Assembly: GCA_016217665.1 (NCBI GenBank) | Contig: JACRHF010000002.1 | Coordinates: 1-39,402, forward strand | DNA length: 39,402 bases | Reading direction: 5' to 3' | Source: Nitrospirota bacterium | GTDB taxonomy: Bacteria; Nitrospirota; 9FT-COMBO-42-15; HDB-SIOI813 | Shown: piece after piece, positions 19,440 through 29,679 of the stretch | Numbering within the stretch: the stretch's first letter is position 1 | Layout: each line of letters begins with the position of its first letter | The notes under the pieces: generated by a model | Seen by the model: only the letters and a program-made list of their open reading frames with translations | The model's database searches: none | What the model was told of the DNA's origin: nothing | Program-made: the position numbers and the translations under genes

Positions 19440-22400
19440 TGCTCAATGTCATCCTCGGCCACTTTCATCCTGACTTAGAAGACGCCCTCTGTAACAATAT
19501 AGCCGCCCTTAAGGCCGAAGACCCTCTAAGCCCTATTGCGGTCATTGTCCCTTCAGGCCGGATCCGGTCCAGGCTCAGGTCGCTCTTTGCCAAAGAGCGG
19601 GGGATGAGCCTGCTCCATATCCACCTTCTCACATTTCACGACCTCACAGTCCGCCTCTATGAGGAGAGGTATGGGCGGTTGCAACGCCTCATCGGGGATG
19701 ATTTCTTTTTTGTAGAATTTATCCGGCAGATCTTAAACGAGGGGCTTTCAGGGATGGAAATATTCCGCCATTTCAGTGAGACCCCTGACGGTTGTGCGGC
19801 CCTGCGGGCGACCTTAGAGGATCTGAGGGAGGCCAAGGTTGACGCAGATAATCTGCCGAATAATCTGCCAAATAATTTAATCGAAGCGCTCCGGGAGGGG
19901 GTCTTCAGCGCAGAGGATACAGAGAAGATCACCCCTTTGATCGGGCTATATCAGGCCTTCCTTCTAAAGAAGGACACGCTTGGGATCATAGACTATTCAG
20001 ACCTGACAGATATTGCCTCAGAGCTTGCCCCTGCATCTGAATATCTCCGCAGATTCCGGGAGATTATCTACTATGGATTTTATGACCTTATTCAAGTCCA
20101 GTACGACCTGTTCCGTGCCGTGGCACACCACTATCCGACGACACTCTATTTTCCTCTGGTTGACGGGATGCCTGCCTTCTCTTTTGCCAAGAGATTCTAT
20201 GAAGGGTATGTCCAGGGGATGGTTCCTCATCCAGGCGGGATTACCAAAATTTCTACCCCTGTTGTAACAGGGGCCGGCAGGGATACCCTTTTCCCATTTG
20301 GCCATCTCGCAAAGATCATCAGTACATCCGGTGCCGAGGATGAGGTCCTGACCGCGGCCAAGGGGATACTCCAATTGGTAGACAGTGAGGGATACAGTTT
20401 TTCAGATATCGGTGTTGTTGCCAGGGGGATCGATGATTACGGGCCCCTGATCCGGAGGGTCTTTGATGCTCACAAGATCCCCTTTGTATCGAGTGCCCGC
20501 GAGCCCATCAACAGGTATCAGGTCACCAAGATCGTCCATCTCCTGATCTCCTTAAACCGGGAGGATTACAGGCGTTCTGATATCATGGATATCCTCTCCT
20601 CTCACTTTTGTAGGACCCGGCTCTTCTGTCCTGAAGGCGTGGAACCCAGACCGGATCTGTGGGATTTTGTGACCCGCTCCATTGGTATCTCCAAGGGATT
20701 CGGTGAATGGTCTAAAGTGGATCGCTATGTCCGGGAGGGTTTTGTCTTCCATGGGCGTGGAGAAGACGAGGTCAGCCGGCAGGTGATCCCCGGGGCGCAG
20801 ATTGAAGGACTCCAACGGTTCGTCTCATCCATCCGGGAGGACTTTGGCGCCTTGCCGGAGAAGAGTTCCTGGGGACATTATGCAGAGCTGTTTCAGGCAT
20901 TCATCCGTAAATATATTAATGAAGAGCTGTTTATCGAAGAGGCGCTCTTCTCCCTGAAGGAACTTGACCTGATCCGAAGGGAGGTTCCATTACCGGAGTT
21001 CATTGACACCTTCAGGAGGCGATTGGAGGGGGAGTCAATCCCAATAATAGGCCCCATAGGCCCCGTCGGGGAGGGGGAGATTGCGGGTGTCCAGGTCCTG
21101 GATGTCATGGCCGCGCGCTGTATCCCGTTTAAGGTCCTCTTCGTCATCGGCATGAATGAGAAGGTCTTTCCGAGGAACATCAAAGAAGACCCCCTGTTGA
21201 GAGATTCGGCAAGGGGGGTCCTGGAGAGGGGGCTTGGGTACAAGATTACAGAGAAACTCTATGGATACGAAGAAGAGAGGCTCCTCTTTTATCTCCTCCT
21301 CCATTCTGCAAGAGAGAGGATCTATATCCTCTATCAAAGGACAGATGAGGCAGGACAGGTGAAGATCCCCTCGTCTTATATAGCAGAGATACGAAGGGGA
21401 TACCCTGTTCCGGAGGAACGGGTCCCGAGGCGGATGGCTGATAAATTTTCATTATCAGAATTTTTCTCACACCGTCTCCTGACGCCTAAGGAGCTCTCCA
21501 TAAGATTTATCTTTGAAGGGAGAGACCCGGGACCCATCCTCTCAAGATTCAGCATGAACCCGGCATTGTACGGACATGGGGTTCAGGCCCTGTTGCAGTA
21601 TGAAGAGATGGGGGCCGGACTGACTCCGTTTGACGGGTCTACCGGTGGGATCGCTCCCCACTGGCTTTATATCACACAGAGAGGGATCTCCCCCACGTCT
21701 CTTGAGGATTATGCCCGATGCCCGTTCGCCTATTTTGCCCGCCACGTACTTGGGCTTCAGAGACTGATGCAACCTGAGCTGATCTTTGAGATCCCCCCGC
21801 TGGATATCGGGAGCATTTGTCATAAGGTCTTGAGGCGGTTCTATGCACGGGGGGTGGAGAGGATCCCATCGTCTGCAGAGATAGAGAGGTTACTTCAGGA
21901 GGATATGACTGCCGTATTCCTGGAATATTGGGAAACCAACCCGGCGGGATATCCGCTGGTATGGGAGATATTACAGGAGAGGCTCTCAGGGATTCTTAAA
22001 GCGATGATCCGGGACGACTTGGACGAGATGGCCCGGTCAGGATTCACTCCCCACAGCTTTGAGGCCGATGCCTCCGGATGCCTTATGGAAGATCTCCCTG
22101 AGGATATGCGCGACATCTCCCTGCACGGGGTCCTCGACAGGATTGACGTTAAAGAGGAGACCAGCCAGTTCAGGATTATTGATTATAAATTCAAGTCCGG
22201 GAAGAAGATGTCCAGTGACGACAAAAATCTTTCCCTCTCAGCCATCCGGGGAAAGAGGCTGCAACCCCCCTTATATCTCCTGATGGCGACACCCTATCTC
22301 AAATATACAGCCGGGATCAAAGACCCGCAGCCGGAGAAGGTAAGCTTTTATTTTGTAGCCCCGGGGTGGTCTGCTGATGAAGAGAGCGAACCCCGTTCCG

Positions 22401-22630
22401 TGTTTCCAGGAGATTGCTGGTACACACCGCTTGGTGAAAGAGTAACGGCCACGGTGGCCCTTTTGCTGAAGGGGATCCGGGAGGGATTGTTCTTTATCCT
22501 GCCGGGTGATTACTGTAGTCACTGTGACTATTCTGCCATCTGCCGGAAAAATCACTTCCCGTCACGATATCGTGCAGAGCGGGATGTCCGGGTTAAACCA
22601 TACTATGCCATAAGGAAACAGAAGATATGA
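19439..22630 (+). CDS. addB: AddB-like recombination nuclease/helicase subunit with PD-(D/E)XK domain and probable Fe-S cluster
   Basis: FVIGMNEKVFPR, YARCPFAYFARHVLGLQ, FRIIDYKFKSGKK, CSHCDYSAIC (four-Cys pattern C...CxxC...C); overlaps wrbA and addA. Confidence 0.85.
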   Translation: MLNVILGHFHPDLEDALCNNIAALKAEDPLSPIAVIVPSGRIRSRLRSLFAKERGMSLLHIHLLTFHDLTVRLYEERYGRLQRLIGDDFFFVEFIRQILNEGLSGMEIFRHFSETPDGCAALRATLEDLREAKVDADNLPNNLPNNLIEALREGVFSAEDTEKITPLIGLYQAFLLKKDTLGIIDYSDLTDIASELAPASEYLRRFREIIYYGFYDLIQVQYDLFRAVAHHYPTTLYFPLVDGMPAFSFAKRFYEGYVQGMVPHPGGITKISTPVVTGAGRDTLFPFGHLAKIISTSGAEDEVLTAAKGILQLVDSEGYSFSDIGVVARGIDDYGPLIRRVFDAHKIPFVSSAREPINRYQVTKIVHLLISLNREDYRRSDIMDILSSHFCRTRLFCPEGVEPRPDLWDFVTRSIGISKGFGEWSKVDRYVREGFVFHGRGEDEVSRQVIPGAQIEGLQRFVSSIREDFGALPEKSSWGHYAELFQAFIRKYINEELFIEEALFSLKELDLIRREVPLPEFIDTFRRRLEGESIPIIGPIGPVGEGEIAGVQVLDVMAARCIPFKVLFVIGMNEKVFPRNIKEDPLLRDSARGVLERGLGYKITEKLYGYEEERLLFYLLLHSARERIYILYQRTDEAGQVKIPSSYIAEIRRGYPVPEERVPRRMADKFSLSEFFSHRLLTPKELSIRFIFEGRDPGPILSRFSMNPALYGHGVQALLQYEEMGAGLTPFDGSTGGIAPHWLYITQRGISPTSLEDYARCPFAYFARHVLGLQRLMQPELIFEIPPLDIGSICHKVLRRFYARGVERIPSSAEIERLLQEDMTAVFLEYWETNPAGYPLVWEILQERLSGILKAMIRDDLDEMARSGFTPHSFEADASGCLMEDLPEDMRDISLHGVLDRIDVKEETSQFRIIDYKFKSGKKMSSDDKNLSLSAIRGKRLQPPLYLLMATPYLKYTAGIKDPQPEKVSFYFVAPGWSADEESEPRSVFPGDCWYTPLGERVTATVALLLKGIREGLFFILPGDYCSHCDYSAICRKNHFPSRYRAERDVRVKPYYAIRKQKI

Positions 22631-25600
22631 AGGACCTTTCAGATGCAGAGGATAGAAGGCTTGCAGTCACGACCTTTGATAAAAATATTGTAGTGACGGC
22701 CGGGGCGGGTACAGGGAAGACCACACTGCTGGTGGAACGCATCCTCCATCTCCTGATGCGGGAGCCTGACCCCTTGCGGATTACGGACATCGTTGCCCTC
22801 ACCTTCACCAATAAGGCGGCCAATGAGATGAAGATACGTCTGAAGGAGAGGCTGCAGGGGCTGATCTCCACCCCTGTCTCCCAGGGGACGCTGCCCGATG
22901 AAGACCCTCTCCTGCAGGACCTCAGGGAGAGATACGGACTCAGCAGGGAGAAGATCGAAGCGAGGGCGCATGATGCGTCCAATGACCTGGAGATGGCCCA
23001 GATAGGGACCATGCACAGCTTTGCCGGGCACATCCTCCGCCTCTATCCGATAGAGGCCCGGATGGATCCCAAATTTCAGGAAGACGATGGTTCTGAATTT
23101 GAGGCGCATTTTGTGCGGGAGTGGGAGGGGTGGCTGGATGTTGAGTTGTCTTCAGAATCGCCGCGCCGGGGGCTGTGGAAGAGGGTGCTCCATTCGATCG
23201 GATTGGAATCCTTAGAGTCCTTTGCAAAGGAGCTCTGCAGAGAGAATATCCCGGTCCCCCGCCTCTTGTTATATTTCGATAATCAGGCGCAGAGTTACGA
23301 AGTGGAGAGATGGCTAAGGGAGATGAGGAACAGGGCAGAACGCCTCCTGTCGGTATATACCAAAACGAGGAAGGTAGAGCAGTTTTTGAAAGGGGCGTAC
23401 GATCTATTGGATCACCTCCTCTCAAAGAAAGAGGGAGTCCCCGTGATGGAGGGGACCCTCTCCGGCACCCCTCCATCCGGCTGGAGCGAAGAAGACTTCC
23501 GGGAGGCAAAACAGATCATCAGGACGGCGAAGGGGATCTCCTCTGCGGACGTCCCCTTTTTCAGGAGCCTCTTGGAACTTCTCTTCCCCTTTGTAACAGA
23601 GACCCGGAGAAGATTTACGGCCTCAGGTTATATCTCCTTTGACGGACTCCTCACCTCCTGCAGGGACCTTTTGAAGACGCACCTCAGGGTGCGGGGAGAG
23701 TTGAAGCAACGGTTTAAGGCGTTATTGGTTGACGAGTTTCAGGATACAGACCCCATCCAATATGAGATCATCCTTTATCTCTCAGAAATCCCGGGACACT
23801 GTGAGGCAGAGTGGCACAAGATACAATTGACTCCGGGGAAGCTATTTATTGTCGGAGACCCGAAGCAGTCTATCTATGCCTTCCGCCGCGCCGATATCGA
23901 GGCCTATTCCCGCGTGGTGGAGATGATCATCTCAGGACAGGGGGGTATTCAGGCAGCCCTTTCCACCAATTTCAGGAGCCATGACCGGATCATTGATGTT
24001 GTGAATGAACTCTGCGGGCATCTGATCCGGAGGCGTGAACTCCTTCAGCCGGAGTACATTCCCTTGATGGAACATCCGGACCATAAGGCAGGTCTGTCAG
24101 GACAGAGGGTTGAGCTAAGGATTGTGGATGGCCGGGGGGTGGAAGATATGGATGCCTCTATGGCAAGCCGGTGTGAGGCAGAGGCCATCGGAAGGTGGCT
24201 GAAAGAGGAGGTGATCGGAAAGGAGACGCTCATGGACTCCAAGGGGGGGAAGGCGCTTGTCTCCCCGCGGCATGTGGCCCTCCTGTTCCGCAAGCTCACA
24301 GAGGTCTATGAATACCTTGAGGTGCTCCGGCGGTATGAGATTCCTTATATTGTCGAAGGGGAGAGGCATTTCTTTGGGACACAGGAGGTGATTGATTTTG
24401 TCAATCTCCTGAAGGCCATAGACAATCCCTTTGACAGGGTGGCCTTGGTGGGCGTCCTCCGGTCTCCGCTGGGCGGGCTGTCTGACAGGGAGATCTATGA
24501 ACTGGGCAAGGGGGGATTTGATCGAGGACTTCCGGAAGAACCCCACATGCCCATCCGGGGCGCAAAGGAACATGGAAACGTCATTCCCGCGCAAGCGGGA
24601 ATCCAGAACGCAGACAGTGGTCTGGATTCCCACTTTCGTGGGAATGACGGGCTTCTCCCGGAGCTCTGCAGCATATTGAGAAGGCTTCATCAGGAGACAG
24701 GCACCATGTCCCTCACAGACGCCATCCACCATATCTTTGATTCCCTGCCAATGCTCGAGTTTGCCGCGTCTTCTTATCAGGGGGAACAGGCCGTAGCAAA
24801 CCTGATGAAGATACAGAGGATCGCAGAGTCCCTCAGCACCCGGTCCAATCTCACACTCAAAGGTTTTACAACCCTGTTGGAGACAAAGGTGACGGGCATG
24901 GAAGAGGAGGGGGAGAGTCCGCTGGCAGAGGAGACGGTGGATGCCGTGCGTGTGTTGAGTATCCACAAGGCCAAGGGGCTTGAGTTCCCTCTGGTCATAT
25001 TAGCGGGGATGCACAGCTCCCTGAAAGGGGGTGAAGACCAGGTCAGCGTGATCCATGACTGGTCACGGGATGAGGTAGGATTTAAGGTGGAGGGGTTTAG
25101 AAATCCTGCGGCCGTGATGCTGCAGGAGAGGGGATTGGTGCGGGATGAGGAGGAGCAGAAGAGGCTCCTTTACGTCGCCATGACAAGGGCGCGGGAATGC
25201 CTTGTCCTGTCGGGGACCCTGTATGGAAGGGCCAACAGGGGCAGTTTCCTGTCACTGGTGACAGAGGGCATGGGCGAGGCCGTGGGAGAGAGGTCCAGCC
25301 GTGAGATAGAAACCGGGAAGGGGAGGATCAGGCAGTCTGTTATAGACGTTGCTGATTGCATCCCAAACTATAGTTCAAAGAAGCCCCGTAAATCAGGCGG
25401 CAAAGACCAGAGGCCAGAGGCCAGGGGAAATCAATATGGGGACGTTGTCCCGGAAGAGATAGGGGTATTTGCGGATCTGTGGGAATCGAGAGACCACCGG
25501 TATGCGACCATCCGAAGTAAGTCCCTGTTTGTGACCCCATCGGGGCTAAAAGAAGCGGCGGAGGCTAAGCCGGCCCCGAAGAAGACAGAGGCGGCTGAGG

Positions 25601-26172
25601 GGGATAGAGCAGCGCGAGAGCGATCCATGCTCATAGGGACAATAGCCCACGCTGTTCTTGAACAGTGGGACTTTGGAAGGGACCCTGCCTTGTTCAAACA
25701 CACGATAGACGAGGCTTGCCTCAAGTTTATCCCCACCGGTAATCCCCCTTATTCCCCCTTTAGAAAAGGGGGGAAGGGGGGATTTGATCGGGGATTCTCA
25801 GATAAAGCATCATCAATCCTCACAGAACTCTATGAGATATTTGATTCCTTCTCAGCCTCCCCTGCCTATGATGAGCTGCGCAGGGCAACGATTATCGGCA
25901 GGGAGGTCCCCTTTGTCATACCGTGGGGAGGACAGGTGATGAACGGAGTTATTGATCTCATATACCGGGAGGGGGAGCGACTCTATATAGCGGACTATAA
26001 GACAGACAAGATCTCAGAGGGGGATGTCGCTGAGAAGATCAAGGGATATGCCCTTTCAGGGAAGATATATATGGAGGCAGTCCGGCGGTCTCTCAGGCAA
26101 GAGGTTAGCGGGTTTAAGCTTATATTCTTACGTCTGGGAAGAGCCATAAACCTCACTACCGGTGCAGAATGA
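22627..26172 (+). CDS. addA: AddA-like UvrD/RecB-type helicase-nuclease
   Basis: VVTAGAGTGKTTLLVERIL (Walker A), ALTFTNKAANEMKIR, LLVDEFQDTDPIQYEII, FIVGDPKQSIYAFRRAD, LSIHKAKGLEFPLVILAG, LLYVAMTRARECLVLSG, LYIADYKTDKI (PD-(D/E)XK). Confidence 0.95.
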   Translation: MKDLSDAEDRRLAVTTFDKNIVVTAGAGTGKTTLLVERILHLLMREPDPLRITDIVALTFTNKAANEMKIRLKERLQGLISTPVSQGTLPDEDPLLQDLRERYGLSREKIEARAHDASNDLEMAQIGTMHSFAGHILRLYPIEARMDPKFQEDDGSEFEAHFVREWEGWLDVELSSESPRRGLWKRVLHSIGLESLESFAKELCRENIPVPRLLLYFDNQAQSYEVERWLREMRNRAERLLSVYTKTRKVEQFLKGAYDLLDHLLSKKEGVPVMEGTLSGTPPSGWSEEDFREAKQIIRTAKGISSADVPFFRSLLELLFPFVTETRRRFTASGYISFDGLLTSCRDLLKTHLRVRGELKQRFKALLVDEFQDTDPIQYEIILYLSEIPGHCEAEWHKIQLTPGKLFIVGDPKQSIYAFRRADIEAYSRVVEMIISGQGGIQAALSTNFRSHDRIIDVVNELCGHLIRRRELLQPEYIPLMEHPDHKAGLSGQRVELRIVDGRGVEDMDASMASRCEAEAIGRWLKEEVIGKETLMDSKGGKALVSPRHVALLFRKLTEVYEYLEVLRRYEIPYIVEGERHFFGTQEVIDFVNLLKAIDNPFDRVALVGVLRSPLGGLSDREIYELGKGGFDRGLPEEPHMPIRGAKEHGNVIPAQAGIQNADSGLDSHFRGNDGLLPELCSILRRLHQETGTMSLTDAIHHIFDSLPMLEFAASSYQGEQAVANLMKIQRIAESLSTRSNLTLKGFTTLLETKVTGMEEEGESPLAEETVDAVRVLSIHKAKGLEFPLVILAGMHSSLKGGEDQVSVIHDWSRDEVGFKVEGFRNPAAVMLQERGLVRDEEEQKRLLYVAMTRARECLVLSGTLYGRANRGSFLSLVTEGMGEAVGERSSREIETGKGRIRQSVIDVADCIPNYSSKKPRKSGGKDQRPEARGNQYGDVVPEEIGVFADLWESRDHRYATIRSKSLFVTPSGLKEAAEAKPAPKKTEAAEGDRAARERSMLIGTIAHAVLEQWDFGRDPALFKHTIDEACLKFIPTGNPPYSPFRKGGKGGFDRGFSDKASSILTELYEIFDSFSASPAYDELRRATIIGREVPFVIPWGGQVMNGVIDLIYREGERLYIADYKTDKISEGDVAEKIKGYALSGKIYMEAVRRSLRQEVSGFKLIFLRLGRAINLTTGAE
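24507..24648. repeat. Composite repeat insert inside addA (GGFDRG-type tail + catg..ccgggg..aaaggaacat module + VIPAQAGIQ-type palindrome)
   Basis: aaggggggatttgatcgagg (24507-), catgcccatccggggcgcaaaggaacatgg, then gtcattcccgcgcaagcgggaatccag...ctggattcccactttcgtgggaatgac (24580..24648). Reading frame is preserved. Confidence 0.85.
25741..25790. repeat. 'aatccccctta..aaaagggggg..ggggatttgatcg' palindromic repeat inside addA
   Basis: aatcccccttattccccctttagaaaaggggggaaggggggatttgatcg; same family as 35277..35360 and 36204..36254. In-frame peptide NPPYSPFRKGGKGGFDRGF. Confidence 0.88.
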
Positions 26173-26404
26173 AGCTAAACATAAGGCTAAATTTAACTTG
26201 ACAATAGAAATCCTTTCATGTTTAATAGCATATTACTTTTAACAGTGCGGCCATAAAAAGGAAATCACTTATCCTGCCATGGAATAGACCACTAAGCAGA
26301 TCAGGGATATATTAATAAGTTGCCAGGCCGCAGAAACATAACTCCATCGGTGATATAAAATGAGGATTGAAACTCGCATGAAGAAAGGAGGTGAATAGAT
26401 AATA

Positions 26405-26605
26405 ATGAAAAAAGGTCTAATAATGCTTTTAGCGTTGTTTATAGCAGGAACTATCTCCCTTACTGCGTGTCAGAAGAAGGAAGAGCCCGCAGCGCCAGCA
26501 GAGGCGCCGGCGACTCAGGAACAGGCTCCTCCGGCTCAGGAGGCGGCTCCTGCTGGGGAAGGTGCCCCGGCAGCCCCGGCTGAACAGCCGGCTGGAGGAA
26601 AGTAA
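26405..26605 (+). CDS. Small Ala/Pro/Glu/Gln-rich lipoprotein
   Basis: MKKGLIMLLALFIAGTISLTACQKKEE (lipobox) followed by a low-complexity tail; ggaggtg upstream and a terminator downstream. Confidence 0.7.
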   Translation: MKKGLIMLLALFIAGTISLTACQKKEEPAAPAEAPATQEQAPPAQEAAPAGEGAPAAPAEQPAGGK

Positions 26606-26625
26606 GCAGGGAGTTGATCTATCTA

Positions 26626-26668
26626 AAAGGCCCATCGATCGTCTTGGTGGGCCTTTATTTTTTATTAA
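26626..26668 (+). terminator. Rho-independent terminator
   Basis: aaaggccca...tgggcctttattttttatt. Confidence 0.8.
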
Positions 26669-26708
26669 CTTGTTAATTCCTGGTAGCTTGGCTACCGTAT
26701 GTCATTTC

Positions 26709-26776
26709 GTCATTCCCACGTAAGTGGGAATCCAGTGTGTTGCACTGCTCTGGATTCCTGCTTTCGCAGGAATGAC
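26709..26776. repeat. VIPAQAGIQ-type palindromic repeat
   Basis: gtcattcccacgtaagtgggaatccag...ctggattcctgctttcgcaggaatgac. Confidence 0.85.
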
Positions 26777-26830
26777 GGCGGGTTTGTTTAGTTGCCCTGT
26801 TGGACATAGAACATCTTAGAGAGGACTTCT

Positions 26831-28642
26831 ATGAAGCGTGAGGATTTAAGAAACATCGCCATTATCGCCCATGTGGACCACGGCAAGACGACCCTTGTTG
26901 ACGGAATGTTAAAACAGGGGGGCATCTTTCGTTCCAATGAAAGGGTACAGGAGAGGGTCATGGATAACATTGACCTGGAGCGGGAACGCGGGATTACAAT
27001 CATGGCCAAGAACACGGCAGTCGCATACAACGGGGTGAAGATCAATATCGTCGATACCCCCGGACATGCCGACTTTGGAGGCGAGGTAGAAAGGACCCTG
27101 AAGATGGTGGACGGAGTGCTGCTCCTCGTCGATGCCTCTGAGGGCCCCCTGCCGCAGACGCGGTTTGTGCTCAGGAAGGCGCTTGAGCTCAAATTGCCGC
27201 CGCTTCTGGTGATCAACAAGATTGACAGGCCTGATGCCAGGATTCAGGAGGTTCTTAACGAGGTCTATGACCTCTTCATTGACCTGGATGCTACTGAAGA
27301 CCAACTGGAGTTCCCCATCGTCTATACCAATGCCAGGATGGGCATCGCAAAGATGAACCTTGATGAGGATTCAAAGAGCCTTCAACCCCTCTTTGACCTG
27401 ATCTTGAAAACCATCCCTCCTCCGGAGGACAGTAGAGGGGAGATCCTGCAGATCCTTGTGACCAATATAGACTATAGCGATTATGTGGGGAGGCTTGCCA
27501 TAGGCAAGATCTTTTCAGGGACGGTAAAGGCCAGTGATCCGGTTGCCGTGATCGACAGTAAAGGGAGTGTTGTAAAAACGAAGATCACGTCTCTGTATAC
27601 CTTTCAGGGATTAGAGAGGATGGATGCCAAAGAGGTGTCAGCAGGGGATATCGTGGCCCTTGCCGGCATAGAAGGGGTCAACATCGGCGATACGATCACG
27701 GATGCGGAGAGACCGGTGCCTTTGCCAAGGATCAAAGTGGATGAGCCGACTATATCCATGGTCTTTGCCGTGAATACTTCCCCCCTTTCAGGAAGGGAAG
27801 GAAAATGGGTGACATCGAGGAATCTGCGGGAACGGCTTGAGAAAGAACTCCTCTATAACGTTGCCATTCGCGTGGAGGTTGACAATACAGACTCTTTCAA
27901 GGTGATGGGGCGCGGGGAGTTACAGCTCTCGATTTTGATTGAGATGATGCGGCGCGAGGGGTATGAGCTCTCGGTCTCCATGCCTGAGACGATCACAAAG
28001 GAGATCAATGGCGCCCTGCATGAGCCGATGGAACTCCTTGTGATTGATGTGCCGGAAGAGTTTGTCGGTGTTGTGACCCAGCAGATCGGGATGAGAAAGG
28101 GGAAGATGCAGAAGATGCAGAACAACGGCCATGGACGGGTGAGGCTGGAGTACAGGATCCCGTCACGAGGGTTGATCGGTTTCCGTTCCCAGTTCCTGAC
28201 CGACACCAGAGGGACAGGACTCTTAAATCACCTCTTTGACGGATTTGAACCGTGGCATGGCCCAATGTCCAAGCGACAGACAGGGGCGCTTGTCTCTGAC
28301 AGGGCCGGAACGTCTACCCCCTATGCACTCTTTCACCTCCAGCCCAGGGGGTCGCTCTTCATCAAGGAAAACACCGCTGTTTATGAGGGGATGGTCATCG
28401 GGGAGAATTCAAGGGACAATGACCTTGATGTAAACGTCGTCAGGGAGAAGAAGCAGACAAACATGCGTGCCTCAGGCTCTGACGAGAACATCCAGCTCAT
28501 GCCGCCGAAGATACCCAACCTTGAACAGGCGATTGAGTTTATCCGGGAAGATGAACTGGTGGAAGTCACCCCCCAGTCCGTCAGGATGAGGAAAAAGGTC
28601 TTAGAGGCGAATAAGAGGCCGAAGGTGCAGAAGGAATCGTAA
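26831..28642 (+). CDS. typA: Translational GTPase TypA/BipA
   Basis: [91 protein letters not shown]. Confidence 0.98.
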   Translation: MKREDLRNIAIIAHVDHGKTTLVDGMLKQGGIFRSNERVQERVMDNIDLERERGITIMAKNTAVAYNGVKINIVDTPGHADFGGEVERTLKMVDGVLLLVDASEGPLPQTRFVLRKALELKLPPLLVINKIDRPDARIQEVLNEVYDLFIDLDATEDQLEFPIVYTNARMGIAKMNLDEDSKSLQPLFDLILKTIPPPEDSRGEILQILVTNIDYSDYVGRLAIGKIFSGTVKASDPVAVIDSKGSVVKTKITSLYTFQGLERMDAKEVSAGDIVALAGIEGVNIGDTITDAERPVPLPRIKVDEPTISMVFAVNTSPLSGREGKWVTSRNLRERLEKELLYNVAIRVEVDNTDSFKVMGRGELQLSILIEMMRREGYELSVSMPETITKEINGALHEPMELLVIDVPEEFVGVVTQQIGMRKGKMQKMQNNGHGRVRLEYRIPSRGLIGFRSQFLTDTRGTGLLNHLFDGFEPWHGPMSKRQTGALVSDRAGTSTPYALFHLQPRGSLFIKENTAVYEGMVIGENSRDNDLDVNVVREKKQTNMRASGSDENIQLMPPKIPNLEQAIEFIREDELVEVTPQSVRMRKKVLEANKRPKVQKES

Positions 28643-29105
28643 TGGTTGTTACGGATATCGTGCACATCGGGAATCAGGTCTCAATGACCACCGATCTCAA
28701 AAAGGCAATTGATTTTTTGCAGAGGCCGGATATTCATGGTCTGGCTGACGGCAGGGTGGATATAGATGGACAACATCTGTTTGCCCTTGTCCAACGGTAT
28801 GAGACTATCATGGGGACATCCCCAGATTTGAATACCATCGAAAGTATATTGACGTTCAGTATATTGTATCCGGAGAGGAGATTATCGGCTGGGTCCCGGC
28901 AGGGCGAATGGCGGTTACTGAGGCCTATGACATTGAAAAGGACATCTGCTTTGGTATAGTATCCAAGAGTGAAATAACGCCAGTCTATCTTCAGGCAGGA
29001 CAATTGGCAGTGCTATATCCGGAAGATGGCCATGCCCCTAAATTGGCGGCCGGCGCACCATCCCGCGTTACCAAGATTGTTGTCAAAGTTGCCGTAAAAC
29101 AATGA
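28642..29105 (+). pseudogene. YhcH/YjgK/YiaL family protein, frameshifted
   Basis: Frame 1 [12 protein letters not shown]...ADGRVDIDGQHLFALVQRYETIM; after about 28815 the downstream frame reads RFEYHRKYIDVQYIVSGEEIIGWVPAGRMAVTEAYDIEKDICFG...FAVLYPEDGHAPKL-like (observed LAVLYPEDGHAPKLAAG). Confidence 0.8.
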
Positions 29106-29110
29106 CGGGG

Positions 29111-29653
29111 TCACCCCGTTAAGCGTCTGTTTCGAAGTTTTTGAGCCCCGGAAATCGCTTCAGCCACAAATTCTCTGACGCCCACTTCCCTCCCCTTCAA
29201 TCGTGCCAGCGTTACAAGATCATCGCTGTAGAATGCCCAGAGCGTGTTACCGAGGGCTTCATAGTTGCGTTTGATAATGTCCCCGCCGATGCCCAAGACC
29301 GTGTACTCACTGATTTCAACTAAGACTTCCGTCAAACCATTGATCACCTCGGGCGTGATCGAACTCCGGCCCTTGTCGGCTACTACTCGAACCCCACCGG
29401 CACTAATTAAAAGAAACAGGTCATACCAAAACATGCCATCATCATAGAGGTCATGCTTCAAGAAATAGTCGCGGTGCTGACGTACTTTGGCAAGGCCCTC
29501 CCGGGCCAACTGGAGTAGGGCAACGTAAAGGCTCGCATCCGCTTGCACAATGGGAACAAAATGCAGATTTTCATCCTGTGGGTTGTGCGCCTTCTCAAGC
29601 TGCCGCAATCTTACATGGATCTCTTGAAAATCGGCCTTGATCTGCTCTCGCAT
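29111..29653 (-). CDS. Hypothetical protein
   Basis: 180 aa ORF on the minus strand with clean start and stop; family not recognised. Confidence 0.55.
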   Translation of the reverse strand: MREQIKADFQEIHVRLRQLEKAHNPQDENLHFVPIVQADASLYVALLQLAREGLAKVRQHRDYFLKHDLYDDGMFWYDLFLLISAGGVRVVADKGRSSITPEVINGLTEVLVEISEYTVLGIGGDIIKRNYEALGNTLWAFYSDDLVTLARLKGREVGVREFVAEAISGAQKLRNRRLTG

Positions 29654-29679
29654 CCAATCCCCCGTAGCCGTGAAGGCAA

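Noticed and set aside
26361-26373. 'gaggattgaaac', resembling the 3' end of some CRISPR repeats
   Set aside because: Single occurrence, no second repeat, spacer or cas gene nearby.
29106-29118. acggggtcaccccgt palindrome after the yhcH remnant
   Set aside because: Short, no T-run; too weak to call as a terminator or attachment site.
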